From Acinetobacter calcoaceticus (GTDB lineage Bacteria; Pseudomonadota; Gammaproteobacteria; Pseudomonadales; Moraxellaceae), in NCBI RefSeq assembly GCF_004345325.1, contig NZ_SLVJ01000005.1:1-64000 (forward strand): a stretch of 64,000 nt of DNA. The letters are read 5' to 3'. The notes under the pieces were generated by a model that was not told the origin of the DNA, did not search any database, and worked only from the letters and a program-made list of their open reading frames with translations. Positions 27,456-37,797 of this stretch are shown here, in pieces. Made by a program: the position numbers and the translations under genes. The stretch's first letter is position 1, and each line of letters opens with the position of its first letter.

Positions 27456-27941
27456 TTATTTAATAGCATTGACCTTTTGAATCATCTTATCAGTTAAATC
27501 AAATTTTGGGTCAGAAGCCAAGGCTGAATTTTTATTTAAAACCAAGTCTAAACTATTCTCTTGGCGCAATTGCTCAGCGGCCTGTTTCAGACGCGCTTCA
27601 AAAGTTTTATTGGTGTTCTGAATAGCCGATTGCACTTTGGCTTGTACACCTTGCTGAATCGATTGGAACTCAGTCACTTTGGCTTGGTACTGCGTATTTA
27701 ACTGCTGAGCATTTGCGCCTTGAGCTTGGGCTTTTTGACGTAAAGCTTCAATTTCTTTGGTCAACTGTTCTAGTTTAGCGGTTTGGGGTTTTACCGATTG
27801 CTCTAAACTACTATTTTGCTGTTTCAAGTACTGACTATTTTCCACTACTTTCTCTAAGTCAATAACGCCATAACCTGCAGCATTTACCAAACTTGAAAAA
27901 CTTAAAGCCAAACCTGCAAGTACATAATTAATTTTTTTCAT
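27456..27941 (-). CDS. skp: periplasmic chaperone Skp/OmpH
   Basis: 161 residues with a signal peptide (MKKINYVLAGLALSFSSLVNA). The mature part has the OmpH core: a short beta segment (GVIDLEKVVENSQYLKQ), a long Lys/Gln/Ala-rich coiled coil (about 45-125) and a closing LDLVLNKNSAL...DLTDKMIQKVN. It escorts unfolded outer-membrane proteins to BamA, encoded just upstream. Confidence 0.93.
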   Translation of the reverse strand: MKKINYVLAGLALSFSSLVNAAGYGVIDLEKVVENSQYLKQQNSSLEQSVKPQTAKLEQLTKEIEALRQKAQAQGANAQQLNTQYQAKVTEFQSIQQGVQAKVQSAIQNTNKTFEARLKQAAEQLRQENSLDLVLNKNSALASDPKFDLTDKMIQKVNAIK

Positions 27942-27982
27942 CTTAGAACCTATGTCATATCTCTAAAAAATAACAGCCGTAC

Positions 27983-30502
27983 TTAGAAAGTACGACCGAT
28001 TTCAAATTGAACAGTTTTGGTACGATCGCCAGGCTTATCGTTAATTGGGTATGCATAGCTCAGTGAGAGTGGCCCAATCATGGTAATCCAGGTAAAGCCT
28101 ACACCGACGCTATAACGCATATTATCTAAGTCAAAACCATTGTTATCTTCACAATATTTTTTCGCATCGATACCAGTTTTCGAGCCATCTAGATATAAAC
28201 TACCCGTTGGTATTTTACAAGATGTATCAAAGACTTGAGCGCCTTCTGCAAAAATTACTGGACGAAGTTGTCGCGCCCAATCCCCCTTAAATGGCACAGG
28301 AAGAGCCAATTCAGTACCAAACTGAATTAAAGCATTACCACCCACTTCCTCTGGGTTATAATCTTTCTTATGTGTTTCATTGTAAATCACACCTGGATAC
28401 TTCGGACCAAGCGTACTGTTGTCATAACCACGCACCGAACCATAACCACCAGCAAAGAAGTTTTTATAGAATGGTAAATCATTACCATATCCTAACTTAC
28501 CATAGCCACGGATGACAAAGTCTTTATACAGTGGGAAGTATGCTTGGGCATCATAAACCACTTTTTGATACTCAACATCACTACCAGGTAGTGCGATTTC
28601 AGCATTAACACGATGCATCATACCATTGGTTGGAAAGATTGGACGGTTCAAGGTGTTATACGACCAGCCCAAGTTCAGGTTAAAGGTTAAGAACTCACCT
28701 TCAAATGCACTGTTATAAGACTGCATATCTATCTTTTTATTGGTGCCCGTTTCATAACAATCTTCTACACCATCAACAGCTTTCCATTCCCCAGGACAGA
28801 ATGTACTCTTCGATGTTGATTTACCACCATTTTTAAGCAAATAGTCACGTACATAAGTGGAGACATACTGTCCCGTAGTCACCTTAGTGGTATCAACATT
28901 TAAGCCAGCACTGATATTTTGGTTTTCATCAATTGGGTAACCAAAGTTTAAACCACCACCGAGACTATCTGTTACATAGTTATTGACGTTATAGCTACTG
29001 CTTAACTTGGTTTTACGGTAGTAAACGTTATAGCCACGGCTCACACCATCAATGGTGAAGTACGGATCTGTAACACTTAAATTATAATAATCTTGGGTTT
29101 CAGAACGAGACAAATCAAATGACACACGGTTCCCTGTACCCAAGAAGTTGGTTTGACTTAAACCCGCTTGGAAGGTAATACCACCATTTTGCGAATAACC
29201 CACGGCCAAGGTACTGGTACCTGAGTGTTGTTCCTCGACATTAATATTTAAATCGACTTGGTCTGGAGAGTTCGGTACACGCATCGGTTGAACCGCAACC
29301 GTTTTGAAATAACCAGTACGTTCTAAACGAATTCTAGAGAGTTCAATTTTCTCATTGCTGGCTAAAGCGCCTTCCATCTGACGCATTTCACGACGTAATA
29401 CTTCATCTGCAGTTTTAGTGTTTCCTGCAAAGTTAATACGACGTACAGTCACTTGTTGGCCTGGGTTGACGTAGAAATTGAGATCAACCACATTGGTTTC
29501 ATTATTGATCTCAGGTACTACATTAATTTCGGCATAGTAATATCCTGCATTACCATACTTACGTGAGAGTAATTGTTTTACAGCATTGACTTTTTCTTGC
29601 GAATAAGTATCGCCATCTTTGTAAATTTGTAGGGCATTTAATTCTTCAGGTTTATACAGTGCATCACCTAAAAATTTGGTTTGACCAAATTTAAATTGTT
29701 GACCTTCATTCACTGAAACTTCAATAAAGATATGCTTTTTATCTTCACTAATATTTAAATTAGAATTATTGATGTCAAAATTGATATAACCTTTATTCAA
29801 GTATAAAGCGCGAAGAGACTCTATACTTGCCGCCATTTTCTCACGTGCGTAGCGGTCGTTACGGGTAACGATCGATGCCCAGCCACTTTCTTTGACAGCA
29901 AATACTTGCTTAATATCATCATCTTTAAAAACAGTATTGCCGATAATATTAATATCAAAGACTTTGGCAGATTTACCCTCTTGAAAAACAATGTCTAATT
30001 CTACACGGTTATTCGGGCGGGCTACTGTTTCTACTTTGATGGTCGCGTCATATCGACCTTGTTGAGCATATTGCTGTTCTAACTCTGTTTCTAAGGTCTG
30101 TAGCGCTGATTTCTTTAATACTTCACCTTCAGCTAAACCCATTTTCTTTAAGCCATCTTGTAGGGCTTCTTTAGGGATAAGTTTATTACCCTTAAAATTT
30201 ATTTTTGAAATAATCGGGCGTTCAATGACGGTATAAACCAGCACCCCATTTTCATTAGTGACTTGGATATCATCAAATAAATTACTTGCATACAGCGCAC
30301 GAATCGACTCTGCAATAAGGGCATCTGATACCCGATCACCACTATTAATCGGTAACATCGTAAGTACGTTGTTCGGGGTTAAACGAACCAAACCATCTAC
30401 ACGAACATCGCGTGCGATAAATTCATCTGCTGCATATACGTTCTGTACTGCCGCCATTGAACTAACCAGCGCCAGTGGCAAAAATAAATGTGAGTGCTGC
30501 AT
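27983..30502 (-). CDS. bamA: outer-membrane protein assembly factor BamA
   Basis: 839 residues from the ATG at 30502. It inserts beta-barrel proteins, including the autotransporters in this window, into the outer membrane. Signal peptide MQHSHLFLPLALVSSMAAVQNVYA, then five POTRA domains (about 25-430), then the 16-stranded barrel with the conserved GGxGSVRGYDN loop and an aromatic C-terminus (FEIGRTF). An in-frame ATG at 30574 would overlap rseP and put 24 residues before the signal peptide, so I reject it. It follows rseP with a 40-bp gap. Confidence 0.96.
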   Translation of the reverse strand: MQHSHLFLPLALVSSMAAVQNVYAADEFIARDVRVDGLVRLTPNNVLTMLPINSGDRVSDALIAESIRALYASNLFDDIQVTNENGVLVYTVIERPIISKINFKGNKLIPKEALQDGLKKMGLAEGEVLKKSALQTLETELEQQYAQQGRYDATIKVETVARPNNRVELDIVFQEGKSAKVFDINIIGNTVFKDDDIKQVFAVKESGWASIVTRNDRYAREKMAASIESLRALYLNKGYINFDINNSNLNISEDKKHIFIEVSVNEGQQFKFGQTKFLGDALYKPEELNALQIYKDGDTYSQEKVNAVKQLLSRKYGNAGYYYAEINVVPEINNETNVVDLNFYVNPGQQVTVRRINFAGNTKTADEVLRREMRQMEGALASNEKIELSRIRLERTGYFKTVAVQPMRVPNSPDQVDLNINVEEQHSGTSTLAVGYSQNGGITFQAGLSQTNFLGTGNRVSFDLSRSETQDYYNLSVTDPYFTIDGVSRGYNVYYRKTKLSSSYNVNNYVTDSLGGGLNFGYPIDENQNISAGLNVDTTKVTTGQYVSTYVRDYLLKNGGKSTSKSTFCPGEWKAVDGVEDCYETGTNKKIDMQSYNSAFEGEFLTFNLNLGWSYNTLNRPIFPTNGMMHRVNAEIALPGSDVEYQKVVYDAQAYFPLYKDFVIRGYGKLGYGNDLPFYKNFFAGGYGSVRGYDNSTLGPKYPGVIYNETHKKDYNPEEVGGNALIQFGTELALPVPFKGDWARQLRPVIFAEGAQVFDTSCKIPTGSLYLDGSKTGIDAKKYCEDNNGFDLDNMRYSVGVGFTWITMIGPLSLSYAYPINDKPGDRTKTVQFEIGRTF

Positions 30503-30542
30503 GCCTATTATTTTCCAATAAGTTAATTTTTCAACGATTGCA

Positions 30543-31898
30543 TTATAAACGCATAAAATCGTTAAATATTGCAAGGAGCATCATACTACCGAGCAGTACC
30601 ATACCAATTTTTAATCCAACAATTTGTATATGTTCAGATACGGGCTTACCGCGTATAGCTTCGATAAAGTAATAAACCAAATGACCCCCATCCAACATCG
30701 GAATCGGTAATAGGTTTAAAACACCCAAACTAACACTCATAAGCGCCATAAATGCTATAAAGGTTTGCCAACCCATTTCTGCACTTTGACCCGCCACTTT
30801 AGCAATCGTGATTGGACCTGAAAGGTTATCTAAACCAATTAGACCGCGCACCATTTTTACCATGGAGTTCAAGATCATACTAGAAAGTTGACCGGTTTTT
30901 TCAACTGCAATCACAAAAGCTTCTGCAGGATTATATTGAATACGTTGTTGATAGTCAGCAGGTATTGTAACTTTACCCCGTTGAGTTTCAACGCCGAGCA
31001 TCCCTTTGACTTGTCCACTGCTATCACGTTTGCCTTGCGGCATCACTTGTAATGACTGCAATTGACCCTGGCGCAATACTTGAATATTCAGCATTTTCTC
31101 AGGCGATTTCTGCACCACGTCCACCACATCAAACCAATCTTTCATGGTTTTACCATCTATGGCAACGATTTTATCACCAGCTTTGATACCCTGTCGTATC
31201 GCAGCGCCATCTTCGGTGAGTTTGTATACCACAGCCTGAATTTCAGGACGATAAGGAATAAAACCCAATACTTCGAGTGGTGATTGGTTTTGAGTTTTTA
31301 GAAATTGTACGATAGGCAGTGCAAATGTTTTGTTTTGACCATCTCGCTCTACCTGTACTTGGATACTCCCTGTTTCACCGACACGATCCACCAATGCATA
31401 ATTGAGTTTTTCCCAAGTATCAGTGGCTTGTCCATCGATCCCTATGACTTTGTCACCCGTTTGCATTTGCATCGTTGCCGCTGGTGTATTTGGCAATACT
31501 TTACCAATTCGGGTATTGAGTTGGTCTTGAGCTGGAAGCAACAAGATCCAAAACAGTATTACAGCAAAAATTAAATTGATGAACGGACCAGCAGCAACAA
31601 TGGCAATTTTTTTCCAAGGCGCTTGACGATTGAAAGCATAAGGCAGATCTTCCGCACTCACATTTGCTTCACGTTCATCCAACATTTTCACATAGCCACC
31701 GAGTGGTAAAGCTGAAAGCTGATATTGAATGCCCGATTTTTTCGAAGTCCACTTTAACAGTGTCGGGCCAAAACCAATGGAGTAGACTAGAACTTTCACT
31801 CCGAGTTTTCTCGCCACCCAATAGTGGCCAAACTCATGAATGGCAATCAGCGGCCCCAAAAGCATGATGGCGGCAGCAATAATAAAAAGAACATTCAT
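30543..31898 (-). CDS. rseP: site-2 zinc protease RseP
   Basis: 451 residues. The N-terminal helix carries the zinc site HEFGH, and the third metal ligand is in the C-terminal MPMLDGGH segment. Two PDZ domains (about 115-290) lie between. The protein is an inner-membrane protease that in E. coli cleaves RseA to release sigma-E and clears signal peptides. No rseA is present in the window. It lies 2 bp after dxr. Confidence 0.95.
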   Translation of the reverse strand: MNVLFIIAAAIMLLGPLIAIHEFGHYWVARKLGVKVLVYSIGFGPTLLKWTSKKSGIQYQLSALPLGGYVKMLDEREANVSAEDLPYAFNRQAPWKKIAIVAAGPFINLIFAVILFWILLLPAQDQLNTRIGKVLPNTPAATMQMQTGDKVIGIDGQATDTWEKLNYALVDRVGETGSIQVQVERDGQNKTFALPIVQFLKTQNQSPLEVLGFIPYRPEIQAVVYKLTEDGAAIRQGIKAGDKIVAIDGKTMKDWFDVVDVVQKSPEKMLNIQVLRQGQLQSLQVMPQGKRDSSGQVKGMLGVETQRGKVTIPADYQQRIQYNPAEAFVIAVEKTGQLSSMILNSMVKMVRGLIGLDNLSGPITIAKVAGQSAEMGWQTFIAFMALMSVSLGVLNLLPIPMLDGGHLVYYFIEAIRGKPVSEHIQIVGLKIGMVLLGSMMLLAIFNDFMRL

Positions 31899-31900
31899 GT

Positions 31901-33097
31901 TCAGCTTTCCAATTGCTTAATATAGTGTGATGCAACTTCGCGTGCGCGTTGATCCATGTGCAAAATCATTTCAATCGACTCTGCTGCGTTATTTTGAACT
32001 TGATTGAGCGCATGTTCAACAGTTTGAGTGATTTGTAGAAAACTAATTTTACGCTTCAAGAATGCATCCACTGCTATTTCATTTGCAGCATTCAGTATCG
32101 CTGGCATTATGCCACCGGCTTTCATCGCTTGACGCGCTAAGCCCAATGCCGGGAAACGAACCAAATCAGGAGCTTGAAAATCTAGCTGCGATTGGGTAAA
32201 AACATCTAAACGCGGTACCTGCGTCTTAATGCGCTGCGGCCAAGCCAAAGCATGCGCAATCGGTGTACACATATCCGGTTGCCCCATCTGTGCCAAAGTA
32301 GAACCATCCACATATTGAACCATAGAATGAATAATACTTTGTGGATGAATCACCACTGTAACAAAATGTTCATGAATTGAAAACAAGTGACAAGCTTCAA
32401 TTAATTCAAGACCTTTATTCATCAGCGTCGCAGAATCAACTGAAATTTTTTGCCCCATCGACCAGTTTGGATGCTTACAGGCTTGTTCGGGCGTTACTGT
32501 TTTTAGTTGTTCCAAGCTGTGGTTGAGAAATGGACCGCCAGATGCCGTGAGTAATATCTGAGAAACACCGAGTTGAGGCTGTCCATTTTTTTCAACATCG
32601 AGATAGTTATGTGGCAGGCATTGAAATATTGCATTGTGTTCTGAATCTACAGGCAATAATAAGGCTTGATGTTGGCGCGCCTCACGCATCATCAAGTCAC
32701 CCGTCATTACCAGCGCTTCTTTATTGGCCAGTAAAACTCGTTTTCCCGCTTTAATTGCAGCAAGTGTTGGCATTAAGCCTGCAGCACCGACTATGGCAGC
32801 CATAACCACATCAACATCCGCATGCGATGCGATATTTTCCAAACCTGCTTGGTCGGTTAATATTTCTATATTTGTAAGTTGATGTTCCGCAAACCGTTTC
32901 TGCAATTGATCAATATTGGCTTTGGGTACGACCACGATCTTGGGATGATGTTGCTTACAAATCTGTACCAACTCATCGATACGACTAAAAGCACTTACTG
33001 CAAAAACCGAATATTGATCAGGATGTTGTTCCAAGACTTTCAAGGTACTCTGACCAATTGAGCCTGTGGCTCCCAATATACAAACTGATTGAGACAT
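31901..33097 (-). CDS. dxr: 1-deoxy-D-xylulose 5-phosphate reductoisomerase Dxr
   Basis: 398 residues. It converts DXP to MEP in the non-mevalonate isoprenoid pathway, the target of fosmidomycin. The NADPH loop GATGSIGQST (residues 9-18), LLANKEALV, the metal-binding DSEHNAIFQ, TASGGPF and the KISVDSATLMNKGLE segment are all present. It abuts cdsA and rseP with 0-2 bp spacing, supplying precursor for undecaprenyl phosphate made by UppS two genes upstream. Confidence 0.96.
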   Translation of the reverse strand: MSQSVCILGATGSIGQSTLKVLEQHPDQYSVFAVSAFSRIDELVQICKQHHPKIVVVPKANIDQLQKRFAEHQLTNIEILTDQAGLENIASHADVDVVMAAIVGAAGLMPTLAAIKAGKRVLLANKEALVMTGDLMMREARQHQALLLPVDSEHNAIFQCLPHNYLDVEKNGQPQLGVSQILLTASGGPFLNHSLEQLKTVTPEQACKHPNWSMGQKISVDSATLMNKGLELIEACHLFSIHEHFVTVVIHPQSIIHSMVQYVDGSTLAQMGQPDMCTPIAHALAWPQRIKTQVPRLDVFTQSQLDFQAPDLVRFPALGLARQAMKAGGIMPAILNAANEIAVDAFLKRKISFLQITQTVEHALNQVQNNAAESIEMILHMDQRAREVASHYIKQLES

Positions 33098-33922
33098 TTA
33101 TAGTTTTACACCAATAAGATCTAATATAAGCATGCCTGCAGCAAAGATTGGCGCAGCAGCAAGCAAAGAATCAATACGGTCTAATACACCACCGTGCCCA
33201 GGAAGAATATGACCTGAGTCTTTAATCCCAGCTCGACGTTTAATCATTGACTCAAATAAATCACCCAGCACTGAACTAAAGACAGTGATAATTGAAAGTC
33301 CTAAAAATAACAAGTGTTGAGTAAAACTGAGCGTTAGAAATTGATATTGAACTGCGATTATAACGACGACCACGGTAATCAACCCACCAAATAATCCTTC
33401 TACCGACTTATTTGGACTGACATCTGGCGCCAGTTTGGTTTTACCGAGTTTACGCCCAACAAAATAAGCCCCACTATCCGCTCCCCAGACCAATAGGAAC
33501 AAATACATTAGCCACCAAGGAGATGTTTCCCATACTTTTAATACAGCGGTCACCGCTGCACTAATCAAGATTACACCAATCACATGAAGGCCAGCATTAT
33601 ACCATCCATCATAGCGAGGATAGGACTTCACCCAGAATACACTCACCACCCATGTCAATATAGCCGCAACCCACAACAATAGCGCCAAATCACCAAAGTA
33701 CAATGCCAAACCCGACATCACAGCGGTAAGTAAACCAAAGCTCAGTGCTTTAAATTTACTACTCGCCTGATGATGTTGAGGCATCAGTTTAAACCACTCA
33801 TAACCTGCAACTGCAGCTGCAATGATCATAAGGACTAACATCGGATATGGAGACGTGGTTGCAAACATGCAACTGAGTACGACTGCAACCAGTACCAATG
33901 CGGTGATTATCCGCTCTAACAT
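33098..33922 (-). CDS. cdsA: phosphatidate cytidylyltransferase CdsA
   Basis: 274 residues with about eight membrane helices. The family signature is intact: SVLGDLFESMIKRRAGIKDSG followed by LPGHGGVLDRIDS near the C-terminus. It makes CDP-diacylglycerol, the precursor of all membrane phospholipids. It is separated by 2 bp from uppS and is directly followed by dxr. Confidence 0.95.
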   Translation of the reverse strand: MLERIITALVLVAVVLSCMFATTSPYPMLVLMIIAAAVAGYEWFKLMPQHHQASSKFKALSFGLLTAVMSGLALYFGDLALLLWVAAILTWVVSVFWVKSYPRYDGWYNAGLHVIGVILISAAVTAVLKVWETSPWWLMYLFLLVWGADSGAYFVGRKLGKTKLAPDVSPNKSVEGLFGGLITVVVVIIAVQYQFLTLSFTQHLLFLGLSIITVFSSVLGDLFESMIKRRAGIKDSGHILPGHGGVLDRIDSLLAAAPIFAAGMLILDLIGVKL

Positions 33923-33924
33923 TA

Positions 33925-34674
33925 TTATTTCTCTATATGATCTTGTTGAACTTGTTCTGAAGTTTTACCAAAACGTCTTTCTCGCAGTGCAAATACAGCG
34001 ATTGCTTGATCGAATTCTTGGACGGTAAATTCAGGCCACAAGGTCTGGGTAAAATACAATTCAGCATATGCGGTCTGCCACAATAAGAAATTGGACAACC
34101 GGTAATCCCCACCTGTACGGATTAACAGATCAACTGCGGGTAGATCCCCCAAACTAATCTGCTGCCCAAAAAGATCTGCATCAATTTGATTAATTTCAAT
34201 TTCCTGATCTTTCACCATTTGTGCAATTTTTTGAGCAGTATGCGCAATATCCCACATTCCACCATAACTAATCGCAATGGTCAAAGTCATTTCTTTAAAC
34301 TTCTCAGTCCTTTGCTCTGCATATTGCATCAACTCACGTAGTTCGGGGGTCAAGCGTTCCCGATCTCCAATAAATCTCAGTGCAATTTCAAATTTTTCCA
34401 TGCGTGGAATCTGTTCATGAATAGTATCCGCCAATAATTGCATCAGCAGATCAACTTCATATTGTGGACGATTCCAGTTCTCGCTAGAGAAAGCGAAGAT
34501 GGTGAGGGCTTGGATATTGAGTTTACGGCAGTGTTCTACGATCGGATCTAAAACATTCTTCCCTTCTCGATGCCCATCGCCTTTATCAAGCTGTTTTTTT
34601 TTGGCAAAACGATTGTTGCCATCCATGATGATGGCAACATGTTGAAGGGGACTTGCCTCGTTAGATGCAGTCAT
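33925..34674 (-). CDS. uppS: undecaprenyl diphosphate synthase UppS
   Basis: 249 residues, cis-prenyltransferase. The active-site MDGNNRFAKK holds the catalytic Asp18. Downstream are FAFSSENWNRP, the ISYGGMWDI segment and RTGGDYRLSNFLLWQTAYAELYF, all typical. The Asn in place of the usual Gly after DGN is a small variation. It makes the lipid carrier for peptidoglycan and polysaccharides. It lies 6 bp after frr. Confidence 0.95.
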   Translation of the reverse strand: MTASNEASPLQHVAIIMDGNNRFAKKKQLDKGDGHREGKNVLDPIVEHCRKLNIQALTIFAFSSENWNRPQYEVDLLMQLLADTIHEQIPRMEKFEIALRFIGDRERLTPELRELMQYAEQRTEKFKEMTLTIAISYGGMWDIAHTAQKIAQMVKDQEIEINQIDADLFGQQISLGDLPAVDLLIRTGGDYRLSNFLLWQTAYAELYFTQTLWPEFTVQEFDQAIAVFALRERRFGKTSEQVQQDHIEK

Positions 34675-34680
34675 TCAATC

Positions 34681-35235
34681 TTAGACCTTCAGTAATTCAG
34701 CTTCTTTGGCTGCTAAACGCTTATCCACTTCTGCGATATGTTTATCGGTGATTTTTTGAATATCTTCACCTGCACGGCGTTCATCATCTTCAGAAATTTC
34801 TTTGTCTTTCAAAAGTGATTTGATATCGCCTAAAACATCACGACGGATGTTGCGAATCGCCACTTTGGCATTTTCAGCTTCAGTACGCGCAACTTTCTGC
34901 ATGTTTTTACGGGTTTCTTCAGTCAATGCTGGTAGTGGTACACGAATCGCATCTGCACTGATTGGATTTAAGCCCAAATCACTTTCACGAATCGCTTTAT
35001 CAATAGCAGAAACCATGGTGCGTTCAAAAGGTTGCACCAATAGTGTACGTGAATCTTCTACGCCTACGTTTGCTACTTGGTTTAACGGCACATCAGAACC
35101 ATAATAAGATACCATCACACCATTTAAAATCGATGGATGTGCACGCCCAGTGCGTACTTTTGCAAAACCTTGCTCTAAAGAATCGAGCGATTTTTGCATA
35201 CGTTCTTCACTGTCTTTTTTAAGATCGTTAATCAT
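34681..35235 (-). CDS. frr: ribosome recycling factor Frr
   Basis: 184 residues, standard length. It splits post-termination ribosomes together with EF-G. The conserved [10 protein letters not shown], the [23 protein letters not shown] segment and the C-terminal [21 protein letters not shown] are visible. It lies 67 bp after pyrH, a neighbourhood conserved in many bacteria. Confidence 0.97.
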   Translation of the reverse strand: MINDLKKDSEERMQKSLDSLEQGFAKVRTGRAHPSILNGVMVSYYGSDVPLNQVANVGVEDSRTLLVQPFERTMVSAIDKAIRESDLGLNPISADAIRVPLPALTEETRKNMQKVARTEAENAKVAIRNIRRDVLGDIKSLLKDKEISEDDERRAGEDIQKITDKHIAEVDKRLAAKEAELLKV

Positions 35236-35302
35236 TTGATCTTCCTTACTTATTTATTCAAAAGTGGCTAATTAAAAATGCGGAGTATAAACGCTTTGCG
35301 GC

Positions 35303-36040
35303 TTAGTGACTTGCGTTTGTGACGTGTGTACCTTCTTTTTCGCCCATAATGACGGAAAGTAAAGCACCTGATTTGTTCATATCAAATACTTGCAATGGTA
35401 CATTGTGATCACGACATAAACAGATTGCAGTTAAATCCATTACACCTAACTTTTCATCTAAAACCTGATCAAAAGTCAGCTGATCATATTTGACTGCATC
35501 GTCAAACTTACTTGGATCTTTATTATAAACACCATCTACTTTCGTGGCTTTGAGAATTAATTTTGCTTCAACCTCAATACCGCGCAAGCAGGCAGCTGTA
35601 TCTGTAGTAAAGAAAGGATTACCTGTGCCTGCAACAAATACACAGACCTCACCTTGGGATAGGTAACGAATCGCATCACGACTTGAATAAGATTCTACCA
35701 CTGTACCAATAGGTAAAGCGGACATCAAACGGGTTTTAATGTTACGACGTACCAAGGCATCACGCAGAGCGAGGCCATTCATGACCGTCGCCAACATCCC
35801 CATTTGATCGCCTGTTACACGACCAACCAAACCATCTTTTTGCAACTGGCTGCCACGATACAAGTTACCACCACCAACGACAATACCGACTTGCACGCCT
35901 AAGCCCACTAAATGAGCAATTGATAATGACATTTGATCAAGCACTTGGGCATCGATCCCCATATCTTTGTTTCCAGCAAGCGCCTCACCAGAAAGTTTTA
36001 ATAGGATCCTTGAATAACGAGGATTTTTGGAATCTGACAT
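35303..36040 (-). CDS. pyrH: UMP kinase PyrH
   Basis: 245 residues, amino acid kinase fold. It phosphorylates UMP to [12 protein letters not shown] near the N-terminus, [27 protein letters not shown] and the [16 protein letters not shown] segment are the family hallmarks. It is probably the first gene of the envelope/housekeeping operon; 52 bp separate it from the end of rimO. Confidence 0.97.
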   Translation of the reverse strand: MSDSKNPRYSRILLKLSGEALAGNKDMGIDAQVLDQMSLSIAHLVGLGVQVGIVVGGGNLYRGSQLQKDGLVGRVTGDQMGMLATVMNGLALRDALVRRNIKTRLMSALPIGTVVESYSSRDAIRYLSQGEVCVFVAGTGNPFFTTDTAACLRGIEVEAKLILKATKVDGVYNKDPSKFDDAVKYDQLTFDQVLDEKLGVMDLTAICLCRDHNVPLQVFDMNKSGALLSVIMGEKEGTHVTNASH

Positions 36041-36092
36041 CTCTAAAGCTCCGCAACAGTATATTTAGAATTCATAGGCTTAAATCAACCGT

Positions 36093-37436
36093 TTAGGCTG
36101 ACTTTACCGCAATTAATTTGGCGAATAGATCGTATTCATCCGCATCGGTAATTTCAACTTCGAGCAGGTCCCCTGCTTTGATGACATTTTTATCGATATC
36201 TTCAATAAAAACATGCCCATCAATCTCAGGTGCATCCGCATAAGAACGTGCTACTGCAACTGGAAACTCGTCTTCAAGGTCATCAACCAAGACAGTCATG
36301 ACCTGACCAATACGTTTTTGTAATTTAGCAGATGAAATCTGTTGTTGAATTTGCATAAAGCGTTCATAACGCTGTTGTTTAATCTCTTCAGGCACATGAT
36401 CAGGTAGATCATTGGCTGTAGCACCTTCGACTGGCGAATAGGTAAAACATCCAACACGATCAAGTTGTGCTTGCTGCAACCAATCTAGCAACATCTGAAA
36501 ATCTTCTTCAGTTTCACCTGGAAAACCGACCACGAAAGTAGAACGAATCACCAAATCAGGGCATTTTTCACGCCACAATTGCAGTCGTGCTAAAGTATTT
36601 TCACTGTGCGCTGGTCGCTTCATCAGTTTTAATATTTTAGGACTGGCATGCTGAAAAGGAATATCCAAGTACGGTAAAATCTTGCCTTGCGCCATGAGGT
36701 CGATGACAGCATCAACATGTGGATAAGGATAGACATAATGCAAACGCACCCAAATCCCCATTTTACCGAGCGCTTCACACATATCATAAAATTTGGTTTT
36801 AACCGGCTGACCATCCCAAAAATCCAACTTATATTTGGTATCCAAACCATAAGCTGAAGTATCTTGAGAAATCACCAAGACTTCTTTTACCCCTGCATTT
36901 TTCAACGCTAGCGCTTCACTCAGCACAGATCCAACTGGGCGTGAAACTAAATCTCCACGCATACTTGGAATAATGCAGAATGTACAACGATGATTACAAC
37001 CTTCTGATATTTTTAAGTAGGCATAATGCTTAGGAGTTAAACGGATGCCTTGCGCTGGAACTAAATCGATAAATGGATTGTGCTTTGGTGGCGCAGGTAC
37101 ATATTCATGTACGGCTTCCATCACATCCTGATAGGCGGCAGCCCCTGTCACTTTAAGGACATTGGGGTGCATTTTACGTATTTTTTCTTCGTCTTTGCCT
37201 AAACATCCGGTCACAATCACGCGACCATTTTCACTGATGGCTTCACCAATGGCGTCAAGCGACTCTTGCACTGCAGATTCAATGAATCCACAGGTATTCA
37301 CAACAACTAAATCTGCACCATCATAATCCGATGCGACTTCATAACCTTCAGTTTTTAACTGAGTTAAAATTCGTTCTGAATCTACCAATGCCTTAGGACA
37401 ACCTAAAGATACAAAACCGACTTTGGGGGACTTCAT
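36093..37436 (-). CDS. rimO: ribosomal protein S12 methylthiotransferase RimO
   Basis: 447 residues from the ATG at 37436, which has a GGAG eight bases upstream. A GTG five codons earlier includes that GGAG and is less likely. It is a radical SAM enzyme that adds a methylthio group to an Asp of ribosomal protein S12. The UPF0004 domain ([17 protein letters not shown]...[11 protein letters not shown]) is followed by the radical SAM motif [21 protein letters not shown] and a C-terminal TRAM domain. Confidence 0.95.
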   Translation of the reverse strand: MKSPKVGFVSLGCPKALVDSERILTQLKTEGYEVASDYDGADLVVVNTCGFIESAVQESLDAIGEAISENGRVIVTGCLGKDEEKIRKMHPNVLKVTGAAAYQDVMEAVHEYVPAPPKHNPFIDLVPAQGIRLTPKHYAYLKISEGCNHRCTFCIIPSMRGDLVSRPVGSVLSEALALKNAGVKEVLVISQDTSAYGLDTKYKLDFWDGQPVKTKFYDMCEALGKMGIWVRLHYVYPYPHVDAVIDLMAQGKILPYLDIPFQHASPKILKLMKRPAHSENTLARLQLWREKCPDLVIRSTFVVGFPGETEEDFQMLLDWLQQAQLDRVGCFTYSPVEGATANDLPDHVPEEIKQQRYERFMQIQQQISSAKLQKRIGQVMTVLVDDLEDEFPVAVARSYADAPEIDGHVFIEDIDKNVIKAGDLLEVEITDADEYDLFAKLIAVKSA

Positions 37437-37796
37437 GAATTTACACTCCACTAGAATGCGCGTATTGTATGACTTTTCTCAGTATAAAAATAGCTGAAAT
37501 CCACACTCTTTGCGTTCCGCACCAAAATATCGCATTTTTTTTACAAAATATTTTCAATGCACCATCATGTAGCGTTTTTTACTATAATAGTGACTTCCGT
37601 TGTGCCCATAGCAACAGATAAATAATAAATTTCTGTTTTTTTGCGTTTTGATCAATCATTTTCCTTTACCCCAACCAAGTTGGCGCACAAATTGCTATGT
37701 TCTGAATACTTTTAATCCGTATCGTGTCCCATTTTTGGGAGAAATAAAGATATACATGACAGCAATGCGCTATTTTAATACAGGATTATTTGGCTA
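37437..37796. other. intergenic region upstream of ntrB
   Basis: About 360 bp. A TATAAT (about 37582) follows a TTTTTTAC stretch and is a candidate -10 box. The end of the region carries a 13-codon mini-ORF that overlaps the ntrB start. No other gene was seen. Confidence 0.4.
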
Positions 37797-37797
37797 A
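37756..37797 (+). CDS. 13-residue mini-ORF overlapping the ntrB start
   Basis: ATG at 37756 opens a 13-codon frame (MTAMRYFNTGLFG) whose TAA shares a base with the ntrB ATG (TAATG). A GGGAG lies 14 bases before its ATG, longer than ideal, while ntrB itself has only a distant AGGA. The arrangement would allow translational coupling. It may be chance. Confidence 0.3.
   Translation: MTAMRYFNTGLFG

Noticed and set aside
30503..30574. N-terminal extension of BamA to 30574
   Set aside because: It would place 24 residues before a normal signal peptide and overlap rseP.
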